From Desulfofundulus australicus DSM 11792 (lineage in GTDB: Bacteria > Bacillota > Desulfotomaculia > Desulfotomaculales > Desulfovirgulaceae), in NCBI RefSeq assembly GCF_900129285.1, contig NZ_FQUW01000005.1, positions 107,631 through 171,630 on the forward strand: 64,000 nt of DNA, in the 5' to 3' direction. Position 1 is the stretch's first letter. Every line of letters begins with the position of its first letter. Under the pieces are notes generated by a model, which ran no database searches, was not told the origin of the DNA, and saw only the letters and a list, made by a program, of their open reading frames with translations. Below, piece after piece: positions 15,977 to 25,254 of the stretch. The translations under genes and the position numbers were made by a program.

Positions 15977-18586
15977 ATGTATTTTATCCGTACTGTTACG
16001 GTGGCCCCCAGGTTGCCGGAAAAAATCTCCCGCCTGGATGAGCTGGCCCGCAACCTCTGGTTCAGCTGGAATCCCCGGGCCCAGGAACTCTTCCGGCGCA
16101 TCAACAGTTCCCTCTGGGAGGAAGTAAAACACAACCCCGTCTGCTTCCTGCTCAACGTCAGCCAGGAACAGCTGGAAAAAGTGGCCAAAAGCGAATCTTA
16201 CCTCCTGCTCTACAGCCAGGTAATGGAAGAACTGGACCGGTATTTATCTGCTCCAACCTGGTTCAGCCACCATTACCCCGGGCATGACCATCACGTCATC
16301 GCTTACTTTTCCGCGGAGTTTGGTATTCACGAATCCCATCCCACCTATTCCGGGGGGCTGGGATTGCTGGCCGGTGACCACTGCAAGTCGGCCAGCGACC
16401 TGGGCCTGCCTTTCGTGGGGGTTGGCCTGCTCTATAAAAGCGGCTATTTCACCCAGCGCATCAACCGGGAAGGCTGGCAGGAAGCCCATTACCCCCGCTT
16501 GAATTTTTACCAGATGCCCATCACCCCCGTTACCAACCCCGACGGCAGCCCGCTTTATGTTCCCGTGGAACTACCCGGCCGGACCGTCTACCTGAAAATA
16601 TGGCGGGTACGGGTGGGGCGGGTACAGGTTTACCTCCTGGATGCCGATGTGACCGCCAACAACATGGCCGACAGGGCCTTAACCGGCCAGCTCTATGGCG
16701 GCGACCGGGAAACGCGTATATGCCAGGAGATCCTGCTGGGCATCGGGGGTGTCCGGGTACTGCGGGCCCTGGGCATCCACCCTTTGGCCTGGCATATCAA
16801 CGAAGGCCACGCCGCCTTCCTGCTCGTGGAAAGGATCCGGGAGCTGGTCCAGGCGGGAGTGCCGGTTAAGGCCGCCGTGGAAGCGGTCCGCGCGGGCACC
16901 CTGTTCACCACCCATACTCCCGTTCCGGCCGGACATGATGTGTTCAGCGCTGAAATGATCGATAAGTATTTCAGTCACCTGTATAATCAGCTGGGTATGA
17001 CCCGGGAAGATTTCCTGGCCCTCGGATGGGATGAAGAGCAAAAGGTATTCAACATGACCCTCCTGGCCCTGCGCCTTTCCAGCTACTGCAACGGGGTCAG
17101 CCGGCTGCACGGCCAGGTGACCAGGCGCATGTTCCGCCGCTTTTACCCCGGCATACCCATGGAGGAGATACCCATTTCCTCCATCACAAACGGCGTGCAC
17201 ATCAACAGCTGGCTTGCCCCGGAGCTGCAGGAACTGTTTGACCGCTACCTGGAAGACGGCTGGCGGCAGAACTGCTGCCACCGGCAGACCTGGGAACGGG
17301 TTTCGGCTATCCCGTCCGAAGAACTGTGGGAGGTACACTGCCGGCTGAAAGCAAAAATGGTCCGCATCGCCCGGGATAATCTGCGCGGCCAGCGCCTGCG
17401 CAACCAGGAACCGGCCTTGAGGGTCCGGGAGGTAGAGCAATATCTGGACCCCGGAATATTGACCATCGGCTTTGCCCGCCGGTTTGCCACCTATAAAAGG
17501 GCCAACCTGCTCCTGCGGGATAAGGAGCGCCTGGCCCGGCTGGTAACCCACCCGCAGCATCCCGTGCAGTTTATCTTTGCGGGCAAGGCCCACCCGGCAG
17601 ACCGACTGGGACAGGAACTGATCAAGCAAATTTACGAGCTGACCAACCAGGAACCCTTTAAAGGACGGGTAGTCCTCCTGGAAGACTACGATATAGCCCT
17701 GGCCCGGTCTTTACTGCAGGGCGTGGATGTGTGGCTGAACACCCCCCGCCGGCCCCTGGAAGCCAGCGGTACCAGCGGCCAGAAAGCAGCCTTAAACGGG
17801 GTGATCCACTGCAGTATTCTTGACGGCTGGTGGCCCGAGGCCTACGATGGGGAAAACGGCTTTGCCGTGGGAGAAGCAAGAGAATACCACGATGACGAAA
17901 CCCAGGACCGGGACGATGCCCACTCCCTCTTTGCCCTCCTGGAAGAAACCATTATTCCCATGTATTACGACCGGGACCAGAAGGGAATTCCCCGGGCCTG
18001 GATCGAGCTGATGAAACGGTCCCTGCAAACCATCCCGCCCTTTTTTAACACCGAGCGGATGGTGAAAGAATACTGCCAGCAGTATTATGTGCCGGCCATG
18101 GAGCGGAACCTGCACCTCAGCCGCAACGGCTGCGAAAGAGCACGGCATTTAGCCTCTTTTAAAGAAAGGCTCAGGGAAAACTGGTCCCTGGTGCATATCG
18201 AATCCGTAAAGGCCGGGGAAACCCGGGCTCTGGGCGTGGGCGAACCGCTGCCCGTTGAGGCCGTGGTATGGCTGGGCCCCCTTACCCCGGAAGAAGTCAT
18301 GGTGGAGATAGTATACGGCAGAGTGGATGATAAATGCCCCGAAAGCTTTGAACATATGCCCGGAGCCTTCTGCCTGATTGATTCCCATTCCAACGGGCAG
18401 TTGAGCAACATAAACAGGACACCCATGACCGTGGCGGAGCAAACATCCACAGGGGCATACCTTTACCGGGGCAACCTCATCCTGCCCCAGGGCACCATAG
18501 GTTTTACTGTCAGGGTCCGCCCGGCCAGCGACGGCTTTGCCCATATTTTCGAGCTACCCCTGGTTGCCTGGGCCCCGCAATTTTAA
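15977..18586 (+). CDS. glgP: Alpha-glucan (glycogen/maltodextrin) phosphorylase
   Basis: 869 residues. An N-terminal DUF3417 segment (residues 1-110) precedes a GT35 phosphorylase core, the form found in many thermophiles. The PLP lysine lies in EASGTSGQKAALNG and the glucan site in FTTHTPVPAGHD. It splits terminal glucose from alpha-1,4 glucans as glucose-1-phosphate. TCAGGAGGG precedes the ATG. The trehalose genes 30 kb away suggest a common storage-glucan economy. Confidence 0.93.
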   Translation: MYFIRTVTVAPRLPEKISRLDELARNLWFSWNPRAQELFRRINSSLWEEVKHNPVCFLLNVSQEQLEKVAKSESYLLLYSQVMEELDRYLSAPTWFSHHYPGHDHHVIAYFSAEFGIHESHPTYSGGLGLLAGDHCKSASDLGLPFVGVGLLYKSGYFTQRINREGWQEAHYPRLNFYQMPITPVTNPDGSPLYVPVELPGRTVYLKIWRVRVGRVQVYLLDADVTANNMADRALTGQLYGGDRETRICQEILLGIGGVRVLRALGIHPLAWHINEGHAAFLLVERIRELVQAGVPVKAAVEAVRAGTLFTTHTPVPAGHDVFSAEMIDKYFSHLYNQLGMTREDFLALGWDEEQKVFNMTLLALRLSSYCNGVSRLHGQVTRRMFRRFYPGIPMEEIPISSITNGVHINSWLAPELQELFDRYLEDGWRQNCCHRQTWERVSAIPSEELWEVHCRLKAKMVRIARDNLRGQRLRNQEPALRVREVEQYLDPGILTIGFARRFATYKRANLLLRDKERLARLVTHPQHPVQFIFAGKAHPADRLGQELIKQIYELTNQEPFKGRVVLLEDYDIALARSLLQGVDVWLNTPRRPLEASGTSGQKAALNGVIHCSILDGWWPEAYDGENGFAVGEAREYHDDETQDRDDAHSLFALLEETIIPMYYDRDQKGIPRAWIELMKRSLQTIPPFFNTERMVKEYCQQYYVPAMERNLHLSRNGCERARHLASFKERLRENWSLVHIESVKAGETRALGVGEPLPVEAVVWLGPLTPEEVMVEIVYGRVDDKCPESFEHMPGAFCLIDSHSNGQLSNINRTPMTVAEQTSTGAYLYRGNLILPQGTIGFTVRVRPASDGFAHIFELPLVAWAPQF

Positions 18587-18674
18587 CCCGCAATTTTAAA
18601 AAGCAGGAAAAAGAAAAAGAAAGGTGAATTAAACAATATGGTCTGATCACTTGAAGACAGGAGGTATTGCTGTT

Positions 18675-19709
18675 ATGAACTGGAACGAACTGCGGGAAGC
18701 AGCCCGGGAAAAATTGAAGGGGTACTGCCGGGTATGCCCTAACTGCGACGGCCGGGCCTGTGCCGGGGAAGTTCCCGGGATGGGCGGAACCGGCACCGGG
18801 GCATCCTTTAAGGCAAACATAGAGGCCCTGGCCCGTTACCGCCTGAACCTGCGCACGCTCCACGGGGCCAAAAATCCCGATACCACCCTGACCCTGTTCG
18901 GCAAAGAACTTTCCACGCCCATTCTTGCCGCACCCATGACCGGCGTCAGCTATAACATGGGAGGCGCCCTCACCGAGCGGCAGTTTATCGGTATGATCAT
19001 GAGCGGTGCCCGCCAGGCCGGCACCCTGGGCATGTCGGGGGACGGCGGCGATCCGGAATATTATAACGCGGGCCTGGAAGCCATCGCTGCCGAAGGGGGA
19101 CACGGTATCCCGGTAATTAAGCCCCGGGAGCAGCAGGCCATCATCGAGCGCATCCGCCGGGCGGAAGAAGCCGGTGCCCCGGCAGTGGGAGTGGACGTGG
19201 ACGGCGCGGGTCTGGTAACCATGGCCCTGTTCGGACAACCGGTAGGACCCAAAACGGCCGATGAACTCAGGGAACTGGTCAGCGCCACCCGCCTTCCCTT
19301 CATCGTTAAGGGCATTATGACCGTGGACGAAGCCGAACTGGCGGCCGATGCAGGGGCGGCGGCCATCGTGGTCTCCAACCACGGCGGGCGCATTCTGGAC
19401 CATACTCCCGGAGCGGCCGAGGTGCTGCCGGCCATCGCCCGGGCAGTAAAAGGCCGGGTGACCATTCTGGCCGACGGCGGCGTCCGTTCGGGAGCAGACG
19501 TTTTGAAGCTGCTGGCCCTGGGAGCCGATGCGGTGCTGGTGGGCCGGCCCCTGGTAATCGGAGCTTTCGGCGGCGGTACCGAGGGAGTTAAATTTGTCCT
19601 GGAAAAACTAACCGGGGAACTGAAACAGGCCATGATCCTCACCGGATGTGCCTCATTAAGCGATATCGATGAAAGGGTGCTCCGTCCCTACCCGGGAATG
19701 GAATATTAA
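18675..19709 (+). CDS. FMN-dependent alpha-hydroxy-acid oxidizing protein
   Basis: 344 residues in a TIM barrel of the lactate oxidase/glycolate oxidase type: VSNHGGRILDHTPG holds the catalytic His and Arg, and VGRPLVIGAFGGG the FMN phosphate site. An N-terminal CRVCPNCDGRAC segment gives four Cys, unusual for the classical enzymes and perhaps a metal or Fe-S site. The ATG at 18675 follows AGGAGG; an in-frame TTG at 18651 would include that ribosome site. The substrate, and the electron acceptor in an anaerobe, are unknown. It does not look like isopentenyl-diphosphate isomerase Idi2, but that family is related. Confidence 0.85.
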   Translation: MNWNELREAAREKLKGYCRVCPNCDGRACAGEVPGMGGTGTGASFKANIEALARYRLNLRTLHGAKNPDTTLTLFGKELSTPILAAPMTGVSYNMGGALTERQFIGMIMSGARQAGTLGMSGDGGDPEYYNAGLEAIAAEGGHGIPVIKPREQQAIIERIRRAEEAGAPAVGVDVDGAGLVTMALFGQPVGPKTADELRELVSATRLPFIVKGIMTVDEAELAADAGAAAIVVSNHGGRILDHTPGAAEVLPAIARAVKGRVTILADGGVRSGADVLKLLALGADAVLVGRPLVIGAFGGGTEGVKFVLEKLTGELKQAMILTGCASLSDIDERVLRPYPGMEY

Positions 19710-19765
19710 TATGCTCCGGAAAGCGTCGTACCCGAAGACGCGGATAAATTGAACATGGAAAAGAA

Positions 19766-19825
19766 AGTGCGCTGGTTCCCCCTGCTGCCGTACCGCACCA
19801 GGCCTTCCCCCGGAACCAGCGCACT
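19766..19825. terminator. Bidirectional terminator between convergent genes
   Basis: AGTGCGCTGGTTCC (19766-19779) pairs perfectly with 19812-19825 around a 32-base loop, with A/T-rich flanks on both sides. It separates the FMN oxidase and the HIT gene, which converge here. Confidence 0.65.
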
Positions 19826-19843
19826 GCCTTTTAAGTGCGGCTC

Positions 19844-20338
19844 TTACCTCAGATCTTTTTTCCCGGCCAGGGCTTCTTTAAGCTTGCGGTAGGTGGTGTC
19901 CAGGGCTTCGGAAATAACCCGCACGTCCCCCAGAACAGGCATGAAGTTGGTATCCCCGGCCCAGCGGGGCACCACGTGAATATGGAAATGGCCCGGCACA
20001 CCGGCACCGGCAATACTGCCCAGGTTGACCCCGATGTTGAAACCGTCGGGGTTAAAGGCCGCCCTCAAGAGGGAAACCGCCCGCTGGGTCATCTGGCCCA
20101 GCTCCAGCAATTCCCCATCCGTAAGTTCTGTCAATTCACCCACATGCCTTTTAGGAGCAATCAACAGATGCCCGTTGGTATAAGGATACAGGTTAAGCAG
20201 CACAAAGGTCTCCCGCCCCCGCAGGAGCACGTAATTGGCCTCATCTTCCGTAGAATGCAACTTCTCACAAAAAATACAGCCATCTCCTTTTTGCTTGCCG
20301 ACGTAGACCGTTCGCCACGGTGCCCAGATCCGTTCCAA
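19844..20338 (-). CDS. HIT family hydrolase (Ap4A phosphorylase-like)
   Basis: 164 residues. The histidine triad is in GHFHIHVVPRW near residue 120, and the start RIWAPWRTVYVG is typical of the Ap4A-phosphorylase branch. CIFCEKL supplies a zinc-binding Cys pair. The family hydrolyses or phosphorolyses nucleotide-phosphate bonds. TTG at 20338 is chosen because GGGGAGGAA stands 7-9 bases upstream and family members begin here; an open extension to 20482 is probably not translated. Confidence 0.88.
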   Translation of the reverse strand: MERIWAPWRTVYVGKQKGDGCIFCEKLHSTEDEANYVLLRGRETFVLLNLYPYTNGHLLIAPKRHVGELTELTDGELLELGQMTQRAVSLLRAAFNPDGFNIGVNLGSIAGAGVPGHFHIHVVPRWAGDTNFMPVLGDVRVISEALDTTYRKLKEALAGKKDLR

Positions 20339-20561
20339 GCCTTGATTCCTCCCCTTCTCCTCCGGAGTGAGATTTGTTTTCTTCTTCCGCATGCCCGGAC
20401 TTAGTTTTTCGGTTTTTCGTTCCTCAATTCCTTCCCGGAAACAATCATGGCGGGGTAATTTCTTCAGAATTATTTGTTCCACGAAACCGGCGTATCAACC
20501 TTGTTTTTCTTCTCCTTTATCGAGTAAGATGAAATTAAAAATTTAAGTCAAGGTGTTGCTC

Positions 20562-22829
20562 ATGCCTTTCCCCCTCCTGGCCAAAAAACGCGCGGGCATG
20601 GAAGTATATCAAACCCTCGCCGGCCACACGGAAGACGCCCTGATTGTTCTGTCCCGTTACCTGCGGGAGCACCGCCCGGCGGTGCAGAGGTTGATGAACG
20701 AGCAGGAGCTACCATTTACCCATTTTTGCCAGATCCTTTTTTGCGCCCTGTTTCTGCATGATATCGGCAAGGCCACCCGGGAATTTCAAGAACGGCTGAT
20801 GAAAGAGGAACTGAGCCGGGAGCTTTCCCATACCTTCTTCAGCCTGCCCCTGGTGGAAACGGATCTGCCGCCGGAATACAATCTCCTGGTCAGGATCCTG
20901 GTGCTTACCCACCACACCCAGCCTTTCAACCACCTTTATTCCAGCTTCGAACTGCTTCCCCGGGTAAACTACCTGACCGAACAGATAAAAGACTACCTGC
21001 AAAACTACCGGGACCTGTATAACCGTTACTTCAAGGACATCTTTCCCCTTTCCGCCCGGCCGGTTTTCCGCCCCCCCGCCTGGATTACCGGAGCCGGTTT
21101 AAGGGAAAAACTGCAGGAGGAAGTGGCCCGGCTGCAGCAGGGGGTTGAACTGTGGGGAAACGCCGCGCGAACCAAAGCCCTGTATTGCTTCGCCATTACC
21201 CTTTTAAAATACTGCGACAGCCAGTCCAGCCGGGCATTTCACCGGGCCCGCCTGGCCGGCGGCACGGTTTGCGGATCAATATTAGGGAGCGAAGTTAATA
21301 CACAGGACGGGAATTCACAACCCCGTCACCCCGGGCCGGCTGACAACCGCCCGGCCTTTAACCGGCCAGCTCCTGTAGCGGCGGTTAAAACAGCCGGTGC
21401 TGCATCTGGCGATGGGTTTTTGCTGCTCCTGGCACCTCCCGGCTCCGGGAGGCTGACGCTGGCCCTGGCCCGGGCCGCTTCCCTGGGGCGGGAAAGATGC
21501 CGGGAAAAACTGGTCTGGATCTGCCCGGGACAGATCGCCTCCGGCTTCACCCGCCGCCGGCTGGCCCGTTTCTTTGGCGCGGAACAGGTGGCCCTGGTTC
21601 ACGCCGCGAGTTATTACGGGAACGACCCCCACTCCTGGGGGCTGCCCCCGGAAACCAGCCGTTTCAACGGTACGGCCAGCAATTCCAGGGAAAGCATTTT
21701 TGCCTGCCCGGTAACGGTGGCCACCCTGGATCACCTGGTTTTTTCCCTGGTCCATGGATTACGGCAGGCCGATTACATCCTGGGCAACCTGATGCAGGCG
21801 GTGGTAGTTATCGACGGGCTGCCCGAGCCGGCAAGCCCGGCCTTTCCTTACGCCCTGGACGCCCTGGCCCTGCTGCGGAAAATGAAGGTCCCCCATCTAA
21901 TTCTTGATACGGTAATGGCCCCGGCATTAAAAAAATACCTGGAGGGTGCGGGTTATGTGGTGGATGATCACGTTTCCGGGCACAACGGGCCTCTCTTTGA
22001 GCTGATACGCTGCCGGGACAAACAGCCGGAGCTGATCCGGGAATACTACCGCCTGGGCTTCAGACAGGTGGTCCATGCCCCGTCTGCCCGAAAGGCAAGG
22101 CAAATCGCCCGCCAGCTCAAATCGGCCCTGCCCGGGTGCCCGGTTTTCCTTTATCATTCCCTGTTCACCCACGAAGACCGGGAAAGGCTGGAAAGAGAAA
22201 TAATGTCCCTGGGGGAAAAACCCGGCCCCTGGTTGTTAATAACCGGTGGAGATATTGATCCCGCCGGGCCTCCTCCATGCGATGTCGTGCATACGGGGAG
22301 TACCGGCCCCACCATTCTGCTGCGGCACAGTTACCCCCTCTGGCGCACGGATACCGACCCGACACGTCTGGAGAGCAGGAACAGCGGCAGCCCTGGACCC
22401 GGGGTGCTGGTGCTTCACTCTCCCCCGGAACTCGCGCAACCTTTGCCCGTTACCCCGGGCTTCCTGGAAACCATCCTGGAAGAGGAATACGTGCAAAATA
22501 AACACCTGCCCACCAACCTGGAAGAAATATTCCGCGCCTGTACCCTGTTCGGCCATTCGCCCCGGGAGGTACGCTTCGACCCATCCCCCCTGGTAAGCCT
22601 GTGGCCGCCCCGGGAGCGGTTAATCGACGTCATCCCGGCTGTATTGTGGCGGGAGGAGCTTTTTGCCCAACCGGCTGCCGCGGGGGGACTAAAAGTTAAG
22701 GTGCCTGCCGAATGGTTCTTCCAATATCCCCGCTTATTTTCCACCCTGGACACATCCCGGGAAAAGATCATCCTCTGTCACCTCGCTTACAGCCGGGAAT
22801 GCGGGCTGGAGGAGCCGGAAAATCGATAA
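20562..22829 (+). CDS. Orphan Cas3-like protein: HD nuclease with degenerate helicase
   Basis: 755 residues with the order of Cas3. The HD domain (about 1-230) keeps all expected metal ligands: GHTEDAL (H22), FLHDIGKATREF (H66-D67), LTHHTQPF (H117-H118) and D219 in KYCDSQSS. The SF2 helicase that follows has the Cas3 layout but eroded motifs: APPGSGRL for the Walker A (K replaced by R), VVVIDGLPEP at 415-424 in place of DEAH/DEVH, and no QRxGRxxR motif VI (LLRHSYPLWR stands there). No cas1, Cascade gene or repeat array is in the window. ATG at 20562 is favoured by AAGGTG upstream; GTG at 20553 is the alternative. The next gene starts 15 bases later. A nuclease freed from CRISPR is plausible. 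Confidence 0.8.
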   Translation: MPFPLLAKKRAGMEVYQTLAGHTEDALIVLSRYLREHRPAVQRLMNEQELPFTHFCQILFCALFLHDIGKATREFQERLMKEELSRELSHTFFSLPLVETDLPPEYNLLVRILVLTHHTQPFNHLYSSFELLPRVNYLTEQIKDYLQNYRDLYNRYFKDIFPLSARPVFRPPAWITGAGLREKLQEEVARLQQGVELWGNAARTKALYCFAITLLKYCDSQSSRAFHRARLAGGTVCGSILGSEVNTQDGNSQPRHPGPADNRPAFNRPAPVAAVKTAGAASGDGFLLLLAPPGSGRLTLALARAASLGRERCREKLVWICPGQIASGFTRRRLARFFGAEQVALVHAASYYGNDPHSWGLPPETSRFNGTASNSRESIFACPVTVATLDHLVFSLVHGLRQADYILGNLMQAVVVIDGLPEPASPAFPYALDALALLRKMKVPHLILDTVMAPALKKYLEGAGYVVDDHVSGHNGPLFELIRCRDKQPELIREYYRLGFRQVVHAPSARKARQIARQLKSALPGCPVFLYHSLFTHEDRERLEREIMSLGEKPGPWLLITGGDIDPAGPPPCDVVHTGSTGPTILLRHSYPLWRTDTDPTRLESRNSGSPGPGVLVLHSPPELAQPLPVTPGFLETILEEEYVQNKHLPTNLEEIFRACTLFGHSPREVRFDPSPLVSLWPPRERLIDVIPAVLWREELFAQPAAAGGLKVKVPAEWFFQYPRLFSTLDTSREKIILCHLAYSRECGLEEPENR

Positions 22830-22844
22830 TGGAGGTGGAAACAC

Positions 22845-23732
22845 ATGATTCTGGTTACCGGAGCTACCGGTCTGGTGGGCCGGCACATTGTCCCGGCACT
22901 GGTGCAGGCGGGTTACCGGGTGCGCTGCCTGGTGCGGAACAGGGAAAAAGCCCGTTCCCTGCTGGGTAACGAGGTTGAGTTTTATACCGGGGATGTTACC
23001 GACCCCTCTTCCCTGGATGAGGCCTGCCGCGGCGCCGGGGCAGTGGTCCATCTGGTGGCGGTAATCCGGGAAAAGGGGCCGGTTACCTTTGAGAGCGTCA
23101 ATGTCCGGGGCACGCGCAACATGGTTGTCGCCGCCGCAAGGGCCGGATGCCGGCGTTTCGTCCACATGAGCGCCCTGGGTGTACGCCAGGACCCGGCCTA
23201 CCGCTATGCCTATTCCAAGTGGCTGGGTGAAGAAGCCGTGCGCCGGAGCAGCCTGGCCTGGACCATCTTCCGTCCTTCAGTGCTCTACGGCCGGGGTTTC
23301 GGCTTTTTCGACCGCATGGACCAGTCCTTAAGGATGAGCCCTCCACCCTTTGCTCCGGTCCCCGCCGCATCCTCCCGCTTTCAACCCCTGGCCGCCGAAG
23401 ATCTGGCCCGCTGCGTCGTCCTCGCCCTGAACAACCCGGCTTCCACAGGACAAACTTACGAAATCGGGGGGCCGGAGCACCTGACCTACGGCCAGATGCT
23501 GGATACCTGGCTGGCCAGCCGGGGCCGGCGGCGGATCAAACTACCCGTCCCTCTGGCCCTGATGCGCCTTGTGGTCCCGGTTATGGAACGCCTGCTGCCC
23601 GATCCGCCGGTAACTTCCGTGGAGTTAAAGCAAATGGAGCTGGACAATATTACCGACCCGGAGGCTGTAGAAAAATATTTCGGTTTTAAACCCAGGACCC
23701 TGGCGCAGGGGCTGGCGGAGCTGCAATCTTAA
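22845..23732 (+). CDS. NAD(P)-binding SDR protein, complex I NDUFA9-like
   Basis: 295 residues of the atypical short-chain dehydrogenase type: NAD(P) motif TGATGLVGRHIV at the N-terminus, HLVAVIREKG in the middle, and YAYSKWLGEEAV carrying the Tyr/Lys pair region. The C-terminus fits the NDUFA9/UDP-epimerase-like group. ATGGAGGTGGAAACAC precedes the start. It probably shares a transcript with the Cas3-like gene. The substrate is unknown. Confidence 0.85.
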   Translation: MILVTGATGLVGRHIVPALVQAGYRVRCLVRNREKARSLLGNEVEFYTGDVTDPSSLDEACRGAGAVVHLVAVIREKGPVTFESVNVRGTRNMVVAAARAGCRRFVHMSALGVRQDPAYRYAYSKWLGEEAVRRSSLAWTIFRPSVLYGRGFGFFDRMDQSLRMSPPPFAPVPAASSRFQPLAAEDLARCVVLALNNPASTGQTYEIGGPEHLTYGQMLDTWLASRGRRRIKLPVPLALMRLVVPVMERLLPDPPVTSVELKQMELDNITDPEAVEKYFGFKPRTLAQGLAELQS

Positions 23733-23791
23733 AGTGAAACAATTTGCAGGGAGAAGAGCTAAGACAGCAATTAAAAATTTTGATACCATTG

Positions 23792-23898
23792 CCAGACCAA
23801 AATCGGGGCGTTATTTACACTAATTTTTTCTCTTAAACGGTATTTTATATGATAACGCCATCTGGTCCCCGCCGGGGGATTATACCAGGGGCTTTTTT
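23792..23898 (+). promoter_or_regulatory. Candidate attenuator: competing hairpins before the lipoprotein genes
   Basis: GGCGTTAT (23807-23814 area) pairs with ATAACGCC (23852-23859), and CCAGA (23792-23796) with TCTGG (23861-23865), closing a long structured element. The same CTGGT can instead pair with ACCAG (23883-23887), enclosing a CCCC-GCC-GGGG hairpin just before a run of six T. That is the form of a terminator/antiterminator switch. I recognise no known riboswitch class. It may simply terminate the upstream gene. Confidence 0.4.
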
Positions 23899-23979
23899 CT
23901 TTTGGGGAACTTATTGCAGGCTCAATCAGTCCAGATATACAGGGGATGACAAAACACTAAACATAAAGGGATGGTGACC

Positions 23980-25161
23980 ATGCGCAAGAAAATTGTGCCC
24001 CTTTTTATTGCGGGATGTCTATTCCTCAGTGCCTGCACCCACTTCCCTACCCCCGCGGCATTGATCAAGCCCCCGGGAGCGGGCGCCGGCACTGCCGCTG
24101 AAAAGAAGGCGGAAAATCAAAATGACCTGCTTAAGATTGTGCAGACCTTTTTACCCACCGGCGCGCACCTTTTAGCCCCGGAACCGGCGGGAACCGTGGA
24201 CCAGAGCACCCGGAAACTGGTGGAAACCGGAGACTTAAACCATGACGGTCGGCCGGAAATTATTGCCGGTTACCGTACGAGCCAGGGCAGTGCGGGGGTG
24301 CTGGTGCTGGAAGAAAAAAGTGGCGGGTGGGCAAAGTTATGGCAGGAAGAAGGCGGATATAGTTTGGAACGGCTGCAGCTGGCCGACATTACCGGTGACG
24401 GCCGGGATGAATTGCTCATCGGCTGGGCCATTGGCGCCTCGGCGGGCAACGGCCTGGACATTCTGGCCTGGCAGGATGGGAACCTGAAAAAAATTGCCGG
24501 CACGGGTTACCACCGCCTGGAAGTGAAGGATCTGGCCGGTGCAAAACGTAAGGACGGCCGGCAGGAACTGGCCGTCTGGGTCAAGGACACCGGTGATGCC
24601 ATGGCCGTAGATGTGCTGCGCTGGGATGGGAAAAACTTAATCCCCGCTGAAGATGTATACCCCGCCTATTTCCCGGTGGTGGTTGATTACTACCGGGAGA
24701 AGGTGCGGGAACACCCGCAGGCCAGCTTTTACTGGTACTACCTGGCGGACGCCCTGGTCAAGGTGGGAGAATACCGGCAGGCCCTGGAAGCAGCCGAAAA
24801 GGGAATAGCAGCAAATAAGGAAAATCCCCCTTCCATGTACGGCTTCCAACTGGTTAAAGCACGGGCTTTAGCCGGCCTGGGAAGCTACAAGGAGGCTGCT
24901 TTCACCTACCGGGAAATCGTCACCGCGGGTGAAAAAAACCTCCCCCGCCCGCAAGCAAACACCGGAAAGGACTACGAAACGCCGGGTTTTATAGGCGCCC
25001 ATCTCTCCCCCCGCATGGTGGCCGTGGCCTGTTATGAAGCGGGTGAGGTCTACGCCAGGCTGGGACAGAAACAAAGAGCTGCCGATTATTTCCAGAAGGC
25101 CCTGCTCTACCTGCCCGGCTGGGATAAGCCCCGGCAGGCCCTGAAAGACTTAAACAATTAA
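23980..25161 (+). CDS. Lipoprotein with FG-GAP/VCBS-like and TPR segments
   Basis: 393 residues. A signal peptide ends in the lipobox FLSAC, so the protein is probably anchored outside the membrane by a lipidated Cys. Residues about 75-190 contain two Asp-rich repeat units (GDLNHDGRPEIIAGY and ADITGDGRDELLIGW) of the FG-GAP/VCBS calcium-binding type. From about 225 to the end there are TPR-like helices. ATG at 23980 is preferred because AAAGGG is correctly spaced; ATG at 23971 abuts it. It lies in line with a second lipoprotein. The function is unknown. Confidence 0.75.
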   Translation: MRKKIVPLFIAGCLFLSACTHFPTPAALIKPPGAGAGTAAEKKAENQNDLLKIVQTFLPTGAHLLAPEPAGTVDQSTRKLVETGDLNHDGRPEIIAGYRTSQGSAGVLVLEEKSGGWAKLWQEEGGYSLERLQLADITGDGRDELLIGWAIGASAGNGLDILAWQDGNLKKIAGTGYHRLEVKDLAGAKRKDGRQELAVWVKDTGDAMAVDVLRWDGKNLIPAEDVYPAYFPVVVDYYREKVREHPQASFYWYYLADALVKVGEYRQALEAAEKGIAANKENPPSMYGFQLVKARALAGLGSYKEAAFTYREIVTAGEKNLPRPQANTGKDYETPGFIGAHLSPRMVAVACYEAGEVYARLGQKQRAADYFQKALLYLPGWDKPRQALKDLNN

Positions 25162-25254
25162 GAATTCAATAGCCTGATGCTTTCTTAATCCGGAACCATT
25201 AAATGAAAATGATATTTAATTAACCAAAAAATATCAAGATGGGAGATGACCGGA

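Noticed and set aside
16679..17629. Long open frame opposite glgP (and similar ones at 18510-19403, 43636-44604, 47311-48075, 38249-38950)
   Set aside because: They lie antisense to well-supported genes, have biased compositions and no recognisable domains; the high GC content produces such frames.
20339..20482. N-terminal extension of the HIT protein
   Set aside because: Family members begin near RIWAPWR, and a strong ribosome site stands before TTG 20338.
20553..22829. Complete type I CRISPR locus
   Set aside because: Apart from the Cas3-like gene there is no cas gene and no repeat-spacer array in the window.
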